The notes under the pieces were generated by a model. That model was not told the origin of the DNA, did not search any database, and was given only the letters and a program-made list of their open reading frames with translations. The position numbers and the translations under genes were made by a program. From JASLMY01 sp965226475 (GTDB lineage Bacteria > Pseudomonadota > Alphaproteobacteria > GCA-2731375): 64,000 bases of DNA. Each line of letters opens with the position of its first letter. The stretch's first letter is position 1. This document shows, piece by piece, positions 50,662 through 59,207 of this stretch. The stretch covers positions 1,116,001 to 1,180,000 of the forward strand of contig CBDDDJ010000005.1 of NCBI GenBank assembly GCA_965226475.1. Reading direction: 5' to 3'.

Positions 50662-51468
50662 ATGGGGATCGAGAAAATCGGCGTCGGCGATATCGACGTC
50701 GCCTATCGCTGGGACGGGGCGGCCGATGGCCCGGTGGTGATGATGGCGCATGCCATGGGCACCAGCCACCGGATCTGGGACCATCAGGTGCCGGCGCTCG
50801 GCGACCGATACCGACTGCTGCGCTACGACTGGCGGGGCCATGGCGACACCGACGCGCCGGAGGGCGCCTATACGCTCGCCCAGTTCGTCGAAGACGCGGT
50901 CGGCCTGATGGATGCCCTGGGCCTGGACAGGGTGCATTGGGTCGGCATCTCGACCGGTGGGATGATCGGCCAGGGGCTCGCCATCCACCACCCCGAACGG
51001 ATTGCCTCCCTTGGCCTCTGCAACACGACCTCGCAGTCGACGCCCTGGTACCGCGAGTGGGTGGCGGAACGCCAGGCGGTGGTGCGCCAGGGCGGCATGG
51101 ACCCGGTTTGGGAGATGACCAGGCGGCTCTGGTTCACCGACGCCTATGTCGACACCGGAGGCGCGGACTATGAGGCCGTTCGCGAGGTCTTCGTTCGAAC
51201 CCCCGTCGCCGGCTACCTCGGCGCCACCTCGGCCGTGGCCGACCTCGACTACCGGGGCTCGCTGCATCGAATCCAGGCACCGACACGGATCATCGCCGCC
51301 GGCGCCGATCCCGCGACGCCGCCCGAACGGGCGGAGGAGATCCGTGACGGAATCCAGGGCTCCGAGCTGCACGTGATCGAGGGCCAGCGCCACTTCTCGA
51401 GCGTCGAGGTGCCGGCCGCGTTCAACGCCCTGCTGCGTGACGGCCTCGACGCCTTCACTGGAGCCTGA
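50662..51468 (+). CDS. Alpha/beta hydrolase (3-oxoadipate enol-lactonase-like), second copy
   Basis: 268 residues from ATG 50662 (GAGCGAGGGG upstream). DYDWRGHGDTDAPEG-type motif RYDWRGHGDTDAPEGAYT, nucleophile elbow WVGISTGGMIGQ, acid IIAAGADPATPPE and His EGQRHFSSVEVP. It is clearly related to the divergent neighbour at 49789-50589, suggesting an inverted duplication followed by divergence. It is followed 3 nt later by a MetX-like gene, so the two form an operon. Confidence 0.88.
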   Translation: MGIEKIGVGDIDVAYRWDGAADGPVVMMAHAMGTSHRIWDHQVPALGDRYRLLRYDWRGHGDTDAPEGAYTLAQFVEDAVGLMDALGLDRVHWVGISTGGMIGQGLAIHHPERIASLGLCNTTSQSTPWYREWVAERQAVVRQGGMDPVWEMTRRLWFTDAYVDTGGADYEAVREVFVRTPVAGYLGATSAVADLDYRGSLHRIQAPTRIIAAGADPATPPERAEEIRDGIQGSELHVIEGQRHFSSVEVPAAFNALLRDGLDAFTGA

Positions 51469-51471
51469 ACG

Positions 51472-52488
51472 ATGACGAACACGACCGCCGGTACCTTTAC
51501 CTCTCCCGATTTCGCCCTGGCCCGCGGCGGCGGCCTGGCCGAGATGACACTCGCCTACGAGACCTACGGCACGCTCTCGACGGCGGGCGACAACGCCATC
51601 CTGGTTTGCCACGGCTACACCAGCAGCCAAAAGGCCGGCACCTGGTGGGACGGCTTGATCGGCCCGGGCAAGACGCTGGATACGGAGCGCTGGTTCATCG
51701 TCTGCGCCAACATGCCGGGCTCGGCCCACGGCAGTACCGGCCCGCGCAGCCTCGATCCCGCCACCAGCCGCCCCTACGGCCCGGACTTCCCCGACCTCTC
51801 GCTCGCCGACATGGTCCGGGCGCAGGTCCTGATGCTGGACGACCTCGGCGTCGGCCGGCTGCACGCCATCGTCGGCTATTCCTATGGCGGCTATCTGACC
51901 CTGCAATGGGGCGCCGACTTCGCGGACCGGATGGCACGCCTCGTCGTCGTCGCCAGTGGCTTCAAGGGCCGGGGATCGCCCGACCTGTTGCGCGAGATGG
52001 AAGCCCGCTTCGCCACCTGCCCGGGCTGGAACGGCGGGCACTATTACGGCAACGAGGAGGCGGGCGGCATCCGCGACCTGTTGGTCGAGATCCGCCTGGA
52101 GACGCTTCGCGGCTACGGCGCCGACGAAGCGCTGGTCGATGAACTCGGCGACCGGGCGGCGGCCGAGCGCGCGCTCGACGACCAGGCACGCGCATGGGCG
52201 GCCGAGTTCGACCTCAATTCCTTGATGGCGCTGCGCAAGCCGCTCATCGGCCACGACATCACGCCCCGCCTGGGCGAAATCCGTGCCCCGGTGCTCTACG
52301 TGCTCGCCCGCACCGACACGCTGTTCCCGCCAAAGCTCGCGGCCCCGGCGCTGGCCGCCTTCGAGAGCGCCGGCGTCACCGCCCACTATCACGAGATCGA
52401 CAGCGAACACGGCCACGCGGCGCCCCGAACCGCGTGGCGGAAATGGCGCGAACCGCTGGCCGCCTTCCTCGCCGGGAGTCCGTCGTAA
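51472..52488 (+). CDS. MetX-like alpha/beta fold acyltransferase / hydrolase
   Basis: 338 residues. Homoserine O-acetyltransferase-type fold: MTLAYETYGTLSTAGDNAIL, WWDGLIGPGKTLDTERWFIVC, GSAHGSTGPRSLDPATSRPYG, nucleophile Ser in VGYSYGGYLTLQWG, Asp in LARTDTLFPPK and His in SEHGHAAP. MetX relatives transfer acetyl or succinyl groups, but several hydrolyse instead. Without met-pathway neighbours I keep the call general. It starts 3 nt after the preceding hydrolase. Confidence 0.87.
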   Translation: MTNTTAGTFTSPDFALARGGGLAEMTLAYETYGTLSTAGDNAILVCHGYTSSQKAGTWWDGLIGPGKTLDTERWFIVCANMPGSAHGSTGPRSLDPATSRPYGPDFPDLSLADMVRAQVLMLDDLGVGRLHAIVGYSYGGYLTLQWGADFADRMARLVVVASGFKGRGSPDLLREMEARFATCPGWNGGHYYGNEEAGGIRDLLVEIRLETLRGYGADEALVDELGDRAAAERALDDQARAWAAEFDLNSLMALRKPLIGHDITPRLGEIRAPVLYVLARTDTLFPPKLAAPALAAFESAGVTAHYHEIDSEHGHAAPRTAWRKWREPLAAFLAGSPS

Positions 52489-52695
52489 TCGCCAGCCTTG
52501 GAGGCTGAAATCCTTTCGGGGAATCGTCGCGGCGCCGGTCGAACCGCCCGGCGCGCCGTCCCGGAACCCGGCGCGCCCCGGGACGAGCCGAGGCGGATTC
52601 GAACTTCCCTCCGATGGACAATCCGTGGCGATGTCATCATTATCTCGAGGCGCCAGGCTTTGTTCGAGAGCGACGCGAAGCGACGGGAGGCGACG

Positions 52696-53610
52696 ATGGC
52701 GAAGGTTCAGGTCGACTGGCACGGCTCGTTCGCCGTCAACGTCACCACATTCGGCGCGAATGGCGAGATCGACGATGCGGGATGCCGCCAGGTCTTTTCG
52801 GACACCATCGAGGCCGGATGCCACGGGGTGATCGCCGCCGGCAGCACGGGCGAGTTCTTCCTGATGAACGACGTCGAACGTGCCAGGGTTTTCGCTCTCG
52901 CGGTGGAAGCGGCGGCGGGACGCGTGCCCGTGTTGGCCTGCCCGGCGGCGACGCGCACGGAGGACGTGCTGGCCCATACGCGAGCGGCGCAACGGGCCGG
53001 CTGCGACGGCGTGATGGTGTTGCCGCCCATCTATGTCGGCGTCGATGACAACGAAGTTGTTGAATTCTATACGCGCATCGCCGATGCGAGTTCCCTCCCG
53101 GTGATGCTTTACAACAGCCCGTTCATGGTCAAGAAGGAATTGACGACGGATTTGGTTCACCAGCTGTCGGAACACGACAATATCGTCGCCATAAAGGACA
53201 GCTCGTTCGACATCCGAAAATCCTCGGATCTCATGCGTGCCTGCGGCGATGCCATGAAGGTCTTCATCGGCGTCGAGGACATGTACCTGCCCGCGCTTTC
53301 GATCGGCGCGGCGGGCGCCGTGGCGATGGCGCCGCAGATCGTCGGCCGACCGGCGCCGGAAATATACGACGCTTTCGTCGCCGGCGATCTGGAGCGGGCG
53401 CGCCGTTGTCACTATCTGGTGGCACGAATATACGACATTCTGTTCCAGGTCGGCAGCATGTATGTCGCCGTGAAGGAGGCGATGAACCTGCTGGGCAAGC
53501 CCGGCGGCCATATGAGGGCGCCGATGCTGCCGTTCACGGACGAGCAACGCTCGGTGGTCGCCGCGATCCTTCGCGAGACGGGGTTTCTCGCCGCCGAGGC
53601 CGCCGAATAG
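52696..53610 (+). CDS. Dihydrodipicolinate synthase / N-acetylneuraminate lyase family protein
   Basis: 304 residues; ATG 52696 with GGGAGG upstream. TIM-barrel class I aldolase: AAGSTGEFFLMNDVER, PVMLYNSPF with the catalytic Tyr, Schiff-base Lys in IVAIKDSSFD and GVEDMYLPALSIGAAGAV. The members make or cleave pyruvate-derived keto acids; the DapA arginine region is not clear, so a catabolic aldolase is as likely as lysine biosynthesis. About 200 bp without a gene separate it from the MetX-like gene. Confidence 0.9.
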   Translation: MAKVQVDWHGSFAVNVTTFGANGEIDDAGCRQVFSDTIEAGCHGVIAAGSTGEFFLMNDVERARVFALAVEAAAGRVPVLACPAATRTEDVLAHTRAAQRAGCDGVMVLPPIYVGVDDNEVVEFYTRIADASSLPVMLYNSPFMVKKELTTDLVHQLSEHDNIVAIKDSSFDIRKSSDLMRACGDAMKVFIGVEDMYLPALSIGAAGAVAMAPQIVGRPAPEIYDAFVAGDLERARRCHYLVARIYDILFQVGSMYVAVKEAMNLLGKPGGHMRAPMLPFTDEQRSVVAAILRETGFLAAEAAE

Positions 53611-53653
53611 AACCCGGCCCGGGCGTGGCCGCTCTTCGCCGCCGGGCGCTGCT

Positions 53654-54838
53654 TTACACCTCGCCGCGAACGAAGCCTCCGAACGCCGCCAGCAGGTCCA
53701 CGTCGAGATGCCCCTCGAACCCGGCCATGATTTCCAGTGCCTCTTCCTGACCCATCGCGTTTTTGTAAGACCGCTTATCGATCAGGGCGGAATACACATC
53801 CGCGATCGAGGTGATTCGGACGAAATCGCTGATTTGGGAGCTGGACAAGCCGTCCGGATAGCCGTTTCCGTCCAATTTCTCGTGGTGATGCACGGCCATG
53901 GCGACGACATCCGCGTCGACATCCCGGTTCGCGAGAAAAATTTCCCGCGAATACTCCGGATGACGCCGCATCGTGGCCCATTCCCCATCGTCGAGGCGAC
54001 CGGCCTTGTCGAGAATGCGATGTGGAACCTGTGATTTACCGATATCGTGGAGCAGACCCCCGACGGAAATCTTCTCCAACTCCGCCCCGCCTATGCCGAT
54101 GGCATGCGCGAAATAAACCATGGTGCCGGCCACGAACATGCTGTGCCGGAACGAATAGTTATGGTGACCGTCGAGCGCTTCGATCCAGGAATCGAGGCCA
54201 CCCAGCGCGGCGGCGCGGCGAAGCCGATCGCAGCTGGAGTGAATTTCCTCGATCGGCAAGGGCTCGCCCCGCTGTACCAGGGAAAAACAGTTCTTGAAAC
54301 ACGCCAAGCTACCTTGCAGCGCTTCCCTTTTCGCCGGATGCAAGGTCTCCCACAAATTCTCGGTCCGATCGTTGAGCGCGACCTTCAGCATGGCATGCAA
54401 GGCATCGACATCGACCGGCTGAACCAGGTAATCGCTTATGTTGAGATCGTATATTCTCGATATCGACGACCGATTGTAGGCCGGGAGCACGAAAATCTTT
54501 CGCCCCTCGGTTTGCTCGATGATCTTTCGAACGCGCCGGAAGGAACTGGAGACTTGGAGATCGGCGCCGAAAACGAAGATCCCGGACTCCGGAACGTCGC
54601 ACTCCGAACTTCGATCCAGGTCGATCGGATGGCAGTCGAGGTAGTTCCGCAAATTCCCGACGATCGATTGGGGATCGAGGGAATCGTCGTGAACGAGGAC
54701 GACATCGACCACCAGCCGCCCCGCCCCCGAAACACCCGGTGGCACCGACGTCATCGCGTTTCGCGCGGTCGGAATGCAGGCATCCGCACTTGTGCTCACT
54801 GACCCGTACTCTCCAAACGGTTGGAAACGTGATTTCAA
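53654..54838 (-). CDS. HD-GYP domain protein with N-terminal receiver-like region (c-di-GMP phosphodiesterase)
   Basis: 394 residues if the TTG at 54838 is used; an ATG at 54754 (MTSVPPGVSG) is the alternative. Residues ~42-155 resemble a degenerate receiver without a clear phospho-Asp. HD motif in GGLLHDIGKSQVP (264-265) and GYP motif HHHEKLDGNGYPDG (317-330) are intact, as are the intervening RHPEYSREI and the final IADVYSALIDKR. It should hydrolyse cyclic di-GMP, influencing motility or biofilm. No diguanylate cyclase is nearby. IS5 begins 55 bp upstream, possibly affecting its promoter. Confidence 0.9.
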   Translation of the reverse strand: MKSRFQPFGEYGSVSTSADACIPTARNAMTSVPPGVSGAGRLVVDVVLVHDDSLDPQSIVGNLRNYLDCHPIDLDRSSECDVPESGIFVFGADLQVSSSFRRVRKIIEQTEGRKIFVLPAYNRSSISRIYDLNISDYLVQPVDVDALHAMLKVALNDRTENLWETLHPAKREALQGSLACFKNCFSLVQRGEPLPIEEIHSSCDRLRRAAALGGLDSWIEALDGHHNYSFRHSMFVAGTMVYFAHAIGIGGAELEKISVGGLLHDIGKSQVPHRILDKAGRLDDGEWATMRRHPEYSREIFLANRDVDADVVAMAVHHHEKLDGNGYPDGLSSSQISDFVRITSIADVYSALIDKRSYKNAMGQEEALEIMAGFEGHLDVDLLAAFGGFVRGEV

Positions 54839-54892
54839 CCGTCACCGCGTTTCCCGTTTCGAATTGTTCATGGCCGGCTTAACAACCTCTTA

Positions 54893-55861
54893 GAGTCCGT
54901 CCGGAGACTTTATGTAGGATTACAGAGTTTTCGGAGCATGAGTCGAATGGACGCGAGCTTGATGAAGGCGAGCGCGTTGCGGTTGAGGTTCTCCCAGTCC
55001 TTGGCCAGTCGGCGGCAGCGGTTGAGCCAGGCGATGGTGCGTTCGACCACCCAACGCCTGGGCTGGACGACGAAGCCCTTCACCCGATCGGATCGCTTGA
55101 CGATCTCGGTCTCGAGATCGGGCAGGATGCCGGCCAGGGCGCGGTGAAAGACCGGCCCCTGATAGGCGCTGTCGGCGAACAATTTCCCGAGAAAGGGAAA
55201 CAGACCGAACAAGGTCGCCAGCAGCGCGAGACCGCCGTCGCGATCCTGAACGTTGGCGGCGGTGACGATGCCGTGCAGCAGCAAGCCTTGCGTATCGACC
55301 AGAACATGCCGCTTCTTGCCCTTGATCAGCTTGCCGGCATCGAAGCCGTGGCTGTCGATGCGAGCCCCCCTTTTTCAGCGCTTTTCACACTCTGACTGTC
55401 GATGATGCAGGCCGTGGGGCTGGCTTCGCGCGCGGCTTTCTCGCGGCACTTGAGGTAGAGCGCATGATGGATGCGATCCAGCGTGCCGTCCCAGTTCCAC
55501 AGGCCGAGGTAATCATGCACGGTGCTTCTGGGCGGCAAATCCTTGGGCAGCGCGCGCCACTGGCAGCCGGTGCTCAGAATGTACATCACGCCGTTGATCA
55601 CCTCGCGGATAGCGACGCGCCGTTTGCCGCCGCCGGGCTTGCCCGGCGGGATCAGCGGCTCGATATGCGCCCATTCCGCATCGGTCAGGTCGCTCGGATA
55701 ACGCAGTTTGTCGCGGTTGTAGCGCGGGCGGTTGTCGGCAGTCCACATGGGGCACCTCAAGAGTAAATTCACCACCCCAGAGAATCACAGCTGATTCAGC
55801 TCTTCAAGAGGGGGCGCCGGATAACCGATTCATCCGACTCATAAAGTCCCCGGACGGACAC
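54893..55861 (-). mobile_element. IS5-family insertion sequence (IS427-type) with target duplication
   Basis: 969 bp. The left end is GAGTCCGTCCGGAGACTTTA; the inverted right end is GTGTCCGTCCGGGGACTTTA. The flanking TTA at 54890-54892 and 55862-55864 (or CTTAG counting shared bases) gives a target repeat like that of the IS5 copy at 2.3 kb. The ends differ from the first copy, so it is a different IS5 member. Confidence 0.88.
54910..55748 (-). CDS. IS5-family transposase in two frames (possible programmed -1 frameshift)
   Basis: The first frame starts at ATG 55748 (MWTADNRPRYNRDKLRYPSD) and runs through IIDSQSVKSAEKGG. The catalytic remainder (RIDSHGFDAGK, FADSAYQGPVFHRALAG, WVVERTIAWLNRCRRLAK) is in the -1 frame down to 54910. 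The switch falls in a run of five A and six G (coding strand, about 55365-55376: GAA AAA GGG GGG CTC). Several IS427-group elements make transposase by frameshifting at such runs, so the gene may be functional; a simple indel is the alternative. Confidence 0.8.
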
Positions 55862-56040
55862 TTAGCGTCACAAGATGCCCTGGTAATTTCATATGGCTGC
55901 CGATCATTCGCCAACCGTTTGATCTATTGGCGAAAACCACTACCATTGCCGCCCGCCAAAAGGCGGGAGACGGTGGCAATTCCACGAAAACGAGATTTGG
56001 CTGTGCAACCAGTCTCCCGCGAACTCGTCTCCGAGGCTAA

Positions 56041-56059
56041 TTCCCTGTTTAACAGGGAA
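56041..56059. repeat. Perfect palindrome of the ACAGGGAA motif
   Basis: TTCCCTGTTTAACAGGGAA: nine-base arms around one T. Further single copies of ACAGGGAA or CAGGGAT follow at about 56063, 56084 and in the tandem repeat at 56161. Confidence 0.7.
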
Positions 56060-56160
56060 AATACAGGGAAATTTTCTCTTTTGCAGGGATTCAGAAGCTT
56101 TCCTGTGTTCGAAACATGGCAGAAACGCTAGTGTTTTCGGTCCAATTCCCTAAACCATGT

Positions 56161-56223
56161 AACAGGGAATTTATTCGAACGAACAGGGATTTTGTTCGGG
56201 AGAACAGGGAATTCTACTGGTCT
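56161..56223. repeat. Three 21-bp tandem repeats beginning AACAGGGA
   Basis: AACAGGGA occurs at 56161, 56182 and 56203, an exact 21-bp period. In one plus frame each unit reads N-R-[E/D]-F-x-x-x (NREFIRT, NRDFVRE, NREFYWS). The repeats lie just left of the ISNCY array. Confidence 0.75.
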
Positions 56224-56242
56224 ACGGCGGCAGCCGCGGCGG

Positions 56243-56258
56243 CCCAAGCTGGACTGGC
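56243..56258. repeat. 16-bp direct repeat 1 of the ISNCY array
   Basis: CCCAAGCTGGACTGGC, identical to 57664-57679 and with one mismatch to 59085-59100. It sits immediately outside the left terminus of IS copy A. Confidence 0.9.
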
Positions 56259-57663
56259 TGTCGAGAACATTTCGAATTGACCGCTTTATGTACCATATGA
56301 ATTGACCGCTTCTGTTGTGGTTGTTGGGCCTGTGGATAAGTGGGGAACCCGCCGTGGCGGGTTGTCCACTTATCCACAGGCCGGGCGCGCGTCGAAGCGG
56401 TTCACGCGGCCGCTCTGCTGTTCTTGGTTTCGTCGAGGACGGTGCCGTCGGCCTGATATCGGGCCAGCCGGCGCGGGCCGTGGAAGACCGCCAGGGTGCC
56501 GCCGGAGTATTCGTGGACCCGCACCGATGCCTTGACGTAATGGCGGCGGTGGCGATCCTCCGGGATCTGCAGCACCAGCCGCTTGTAGCGCACCGTGTTG
56601 TCGTTGCCGACGATCCGGTCCTCCTGGATGCACAGGATGTCGTCGAGCGATCCGGTGAAGGGGACAAAGGCCGAGCCCTCGGCTTCGGCCGGCACCGCGA
56701 AACGGGCGTTGTGGCGGGGCAGATAAATCTCGCGCAGGAACGCGTTGGCCTCGGCCATCGTGGTGATGGCGGCCAAGCGCAGTTCCTGCGGCAGGCGATT
56801 CTGCAATGTCGCGAACATGCGCTCCGAGCGCCCCCGGGCCTCGGGGGAGTAGGCCGGGATCAGTTCGATGCCCAGCTGGCCCAGGGCTCGGCCCACCTGG
56901 GTCGGGTTGTTCTTGTCCACCTTGCCGCCGGCCTCGGGCGTGTGCCAGTAGTGCGAGGCCCGGTCGGCGTAGAGCGAGCAGAACAGCCCCCGGACCTCGA
57001 TCACCTCGCCCAGGGCCCGGAAGCTGCTCATGGTCCCCTCTTCGTCGACGAAGAAGGCCGAGTAGATCTCGCTGGTTGCGTCATCCATGGTGACGATCAG
57101 GTCCCACCACTGCCCGGGAACCCATTGGTGGGTCGAGCCGTCCTGGTGCAGCATCATGGCGGGCAGGGCGCGGCGCGGCCGCTTGCGCCGGTGCGCGCCT
57201 CGCCGCGGTGCCGGACGTTTGCGCCCGTGGGCCTGGAGCGTCAGGCGGACCCAGTTGTAGCTCCGCGTGAAGCCGTGCTCATCGAGCAGCTTCTCGTGGA
57301 AGTGCTTGGCCGTGAAGTCCCAGTAGCGCGTGTCGAACAACTCCAGAACCTCCATCACCGTGTCCACCGGCACCCGGTGCCCCGAGACCTTGCCCAGCCG
57401 GCGGTCATACAGACCCTCCGCGCCTTCCGCCTCAAAGCGACCCCGCCAGCGCCGGAACGTTCGCTCGCTCATCCCCAGGATCGACGCCGCCTCCGCCTGG
57501 CTCAGTCGCCGCCGCTTCGCGCGCTCCAGAATCTCCTCGAACTTCATCTGCCGTAGTCCTTGCAACACCTCGGCCCGCTTCATCGCCGCCCTCCTCGAAG
57601 GCGACGTTCTAAACCGGACAGATCACATGGTACCTACGGCGGTCATATCGTGTGTTAGCGACA
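56259..57663 (-). mobile_element. ISNCY-type insertion sequence, tandem copy A
   Basis: 1405 bp. The left end TGTCGAGAACATTTCGAATT and the inverted right end TGTCGCTAACACACGATATG share TGTCG..AACA...CGA and then TGACCGC. One intact transposase gene on the minus strand. It is bounded on both sides by the 16-bp repeat CCCAAGCTGGACTGGC. Confidence 0.9.
56402..57583 (-). CDS. ISNCY-family transposase, copy A
   Basis: 393 residues. N-terminal HTH (RRLSQAEAASILGMSERTFRRWRGRFEAEG), a GAHRRKRPR basic stretch, then an integrase-type core: MMLHQDGSTHQWV, LIVTMDDATSEIYSAFF, SLYADRASHYWHT and Glu in EARGRSERMFATLQ. A C-terminal beta-rich part (VGNDNTVRYKRLVLQIP) follows. It is identical to copy B except for one residue: Ala here, Ser in copy B, in RLSQ[A/S]EAAS. 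Confidence 0.93.
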   Translation of the reverse strand: MKRAEVLQGLRQMKFEEILERAKRRRLSQAEAASILGMSERTFRRWRGRFEAEGAEGLYDRRLGKVSGHRVPVDTVMEVLELFDTRYWDFTAKHFHEKLLDEHGFTRSYNWVRLTLQAHGRKRPAPRRGAHRRKRPRRALPAMMLHQDGSTHQWVPGQWWDLIVTMDDATSEIYSAFFVDEEGTMSSFRALGEVIEVRGLFCSLYADRASHYWHTPEAGGKVDKNNPTQVGRALGQLGIELIPAYSPEARGRSERMFATLQNRLPQELRLAAITTMAEANAFLREIYLPRHNARFAVPAEAEGSAFVPFTGSLDDILCIQEDRIVGNDNTVRYKRLVLQIPEDRHRRHYVKASVRVHEYSGGTLAVFHGPRRLARYQADGTVLDETKNSRAAA

Positions 57664-57679
57664 CCCAAGCTGGACTGGC
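57664..57679. repeat. 16-bp direct repeat 2 of the ISNCY array (shared junction)
   Basis: CCCAAGCTGGACTGGC. It is the only sequence between the two IS copies, serving as right flank of A and left flank of B. Confidence 0.9.
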
Positions 57680-59084
57680 TGTCGAGAACATTTCGAATTG
57701 ACCGCTTTATGTACCATATGAATTGACCGCTTCTGTTGTGGTTGTTGGGCCTGTGGATAAGTGGGGAACCCGCCGTGGCGGGTTGTCCACTTATCCACAG
57801 GCCGGGCGCGCGTCGAAGCGGTTCACGCGGCCGCTCTGCTGTTCTTGGTTTCGTCGAGGACGGTGCCGTCGGCCTGATATCGGGCCAGCCGGCGCGGGCC
57901 GTGGAAGACCGCCAGGGTGCCGCCGGAGTATTCGTGGACCCGCACCGATGCCTTGACGTAATGGCGGCGGTGGCGATCCTCCGGGATCTGCAGCACCAGC
58001 CGCTTGTAGCGCACCGTGTTGTCGTTGCCGACGATCCGGTCCTCCTGGATGCACAGGATGTCGTCGAGCGATCCGGTGAAGGGGACAAAGGCCGAGCCCT
58101 CGGCTTCGGCCGGCACCGCGAAACGGGCGTTGTGGCGGGGCAGATAAATCTCGCGCAGGAACGCGTTGGCCTCGGCCATCGTGGTGATGGCGGCCAAGCG
58201 CAGTTCCTGCGGCAGGCGATTCTGCAATGTCGCGAACATGCGCTCCGAGCGCCCCCGGGCCTCGGGGGAGTAGGCCGGGATCAGTTCGATGCCCAGCTGG
58301 CCCAGGGCTCGGCCCACCTGGGTCGGGTTGTTCTTGTCCACCTTGCCGCCGGCCTCGGGCGTGTGCCAGTAGTGCGAGGCCCGGTCGGCGTAGAGCGAGC
58401 AGAACAGCCCCCGGACCTCGATCACCTCGCCCAGGGCCCGGAAGCTGCTCATGGTCCCCTCTTCGTCGACGAAGAAGGCCGAGTAGATCTCGCTGGTTGC
58501 GTCATCCATGGTGACGATCAGGTCCCACCACTGCCCGGGAACCCATTGGTGGGTCGAGCCGTCCTGGTGCAGCATCATGGCGGGCAGGGCGCGGCGCGGC
58601 CGCTTGCGCCGGTGCGCGCCTCGCCGCGGTGCCGGACGTTTGCGCCCGTGGGCCTGGAGCGTCAGGCGGACCCAGTTGTAGCTCCGCGTGAAGCCGTGCT
58701 CATCGAGCAGCTTCTCGTGGAAGTGCTTGGCCGTGAAGTCCCAGTAGCGCGTGTCGAACAACTCCAGAACCTCCATCACCGTGTCCACCGGCACCCGGTG
58801 CCCCGAGACCTTGCCCAGCCGGCGGTCATACAGACCCTCCGCGCCTTCCGCCTCAAAGCGACCCCGCCAGCGCCGGAACGTTCGCTCGCTCATCCCCAGG
58901 ATCGACGCCGCCTCCGACTGGCTCAGTCGCCGCCGCTTCGCGCGCTCCAGAATCTCCTCGAACTTCATCTGCCGTAGTCCTTGCAACACCTCGGCCCGCT
59001 TCATCGCCGCCCTCCTCGAAGGCGACGTTCTAAACCGGACAGATCACATGGTACCTACGGCGGTCATATCGTGTGTTAGCGACA
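57680..59084 (-). mobile_element. ISNCY-type insertion sequence, tandem copy B
   Basis: 1405 bp, same orientation and length as copy A, offset by exactly 1421 bp. Apart from one base in the transposase gene I saw no difference between the two copies. Confidence 0.9.
57823..59004 (-). CDS. ISNCY-family transposase, copy B
   Basis: 393 residues, same domains as copy A. The single coding difference is Ser instead of Ala in RLSQSEAASILG, from one base change in the HTH-coding region (GACTGG against GCCTGG on the plus strand). Both genes have complete frames and the same upstream sequence, so either could supply transposase. Confidence 0.93.
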   Translation of the reverse strand: MKRAEVLQGLRQMKFEEILERAKRRRLSQSEAASILGMSERTFRRWRGRFEAEGAEGLYDRRLGKVSGHRVPVDTVMEVLELFDTRYWDFTAKHFHEKLLDEHGFTRSYNWVRLTLQAHGRKRPAPRRGAHRRKRPRRALPAMMLHQDGSTHQWVPGQWWDLIVTMDDATSEIYSAFFVDEEGTMSSFRALGEVIEVRGLFCSLYADRASHYWHTPEAGGKVDKNNPTQVGRALGQLGIELIPAYSPEARGRSERMFATLQNRLPQELRLAAITTMAEANAFLREIYLPRHNARFAVPAEAEGSAFVPFTGSLDDILCIQEDRIVGNDNTVRYKRLVLQIPEDRHRRHYVKASVRVHEYSGGTLAVFHGPRRLARYQADGTVLDETKNSRAAA

Positions 59085-59100
59085 CCCAAGCTGGACGGGC
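59085..59100. repeat. 16-bp direct repeat 3 of the ISNCY array (one mismatch)
   Basis: CCCAAGCTGGACGGGC; base 13 is G where repeats 1 and 2 have T. It is the outer right flank of the array. Confidence 0.85.
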
Positions 59101-59207
59101 TTGCGGGCTGATAGCCGCATGGATAGAATCGGGGGTTGATTTTCGGCGGTGTTCCCGCCCCACTGTCTCTTGCCGGGCGTTAGCCCATCGGGATCCGGAG
59201 GGACGGA

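Larger units (their letters stand above)
55865..56242. other. AT-richer spacer with ACAGGGAA motifs, no supported gene
   Basis: Between IS5 and the ISNCY array. A 70-codon plus-strand frame (55919-56131) and a frame reading NREF-type heptads exist, but composition and repeats argue against protein coding. It contains the palindrome and tandem repeat listed separately. Confidence 0.5.

Noticed and set aside
53611..53653. GC-rich dyad after the DHDPS-like gene as terminator
   Set aside because: The stem is short and no T-run follows; not distinguishable from background in this composition.
56243..59100. Direct repeats as a possible CRISPR array
   Set aside because: Only three 16-bp repeats, with 1405-bp spacers that are near-identical IS copies; no cas genes.
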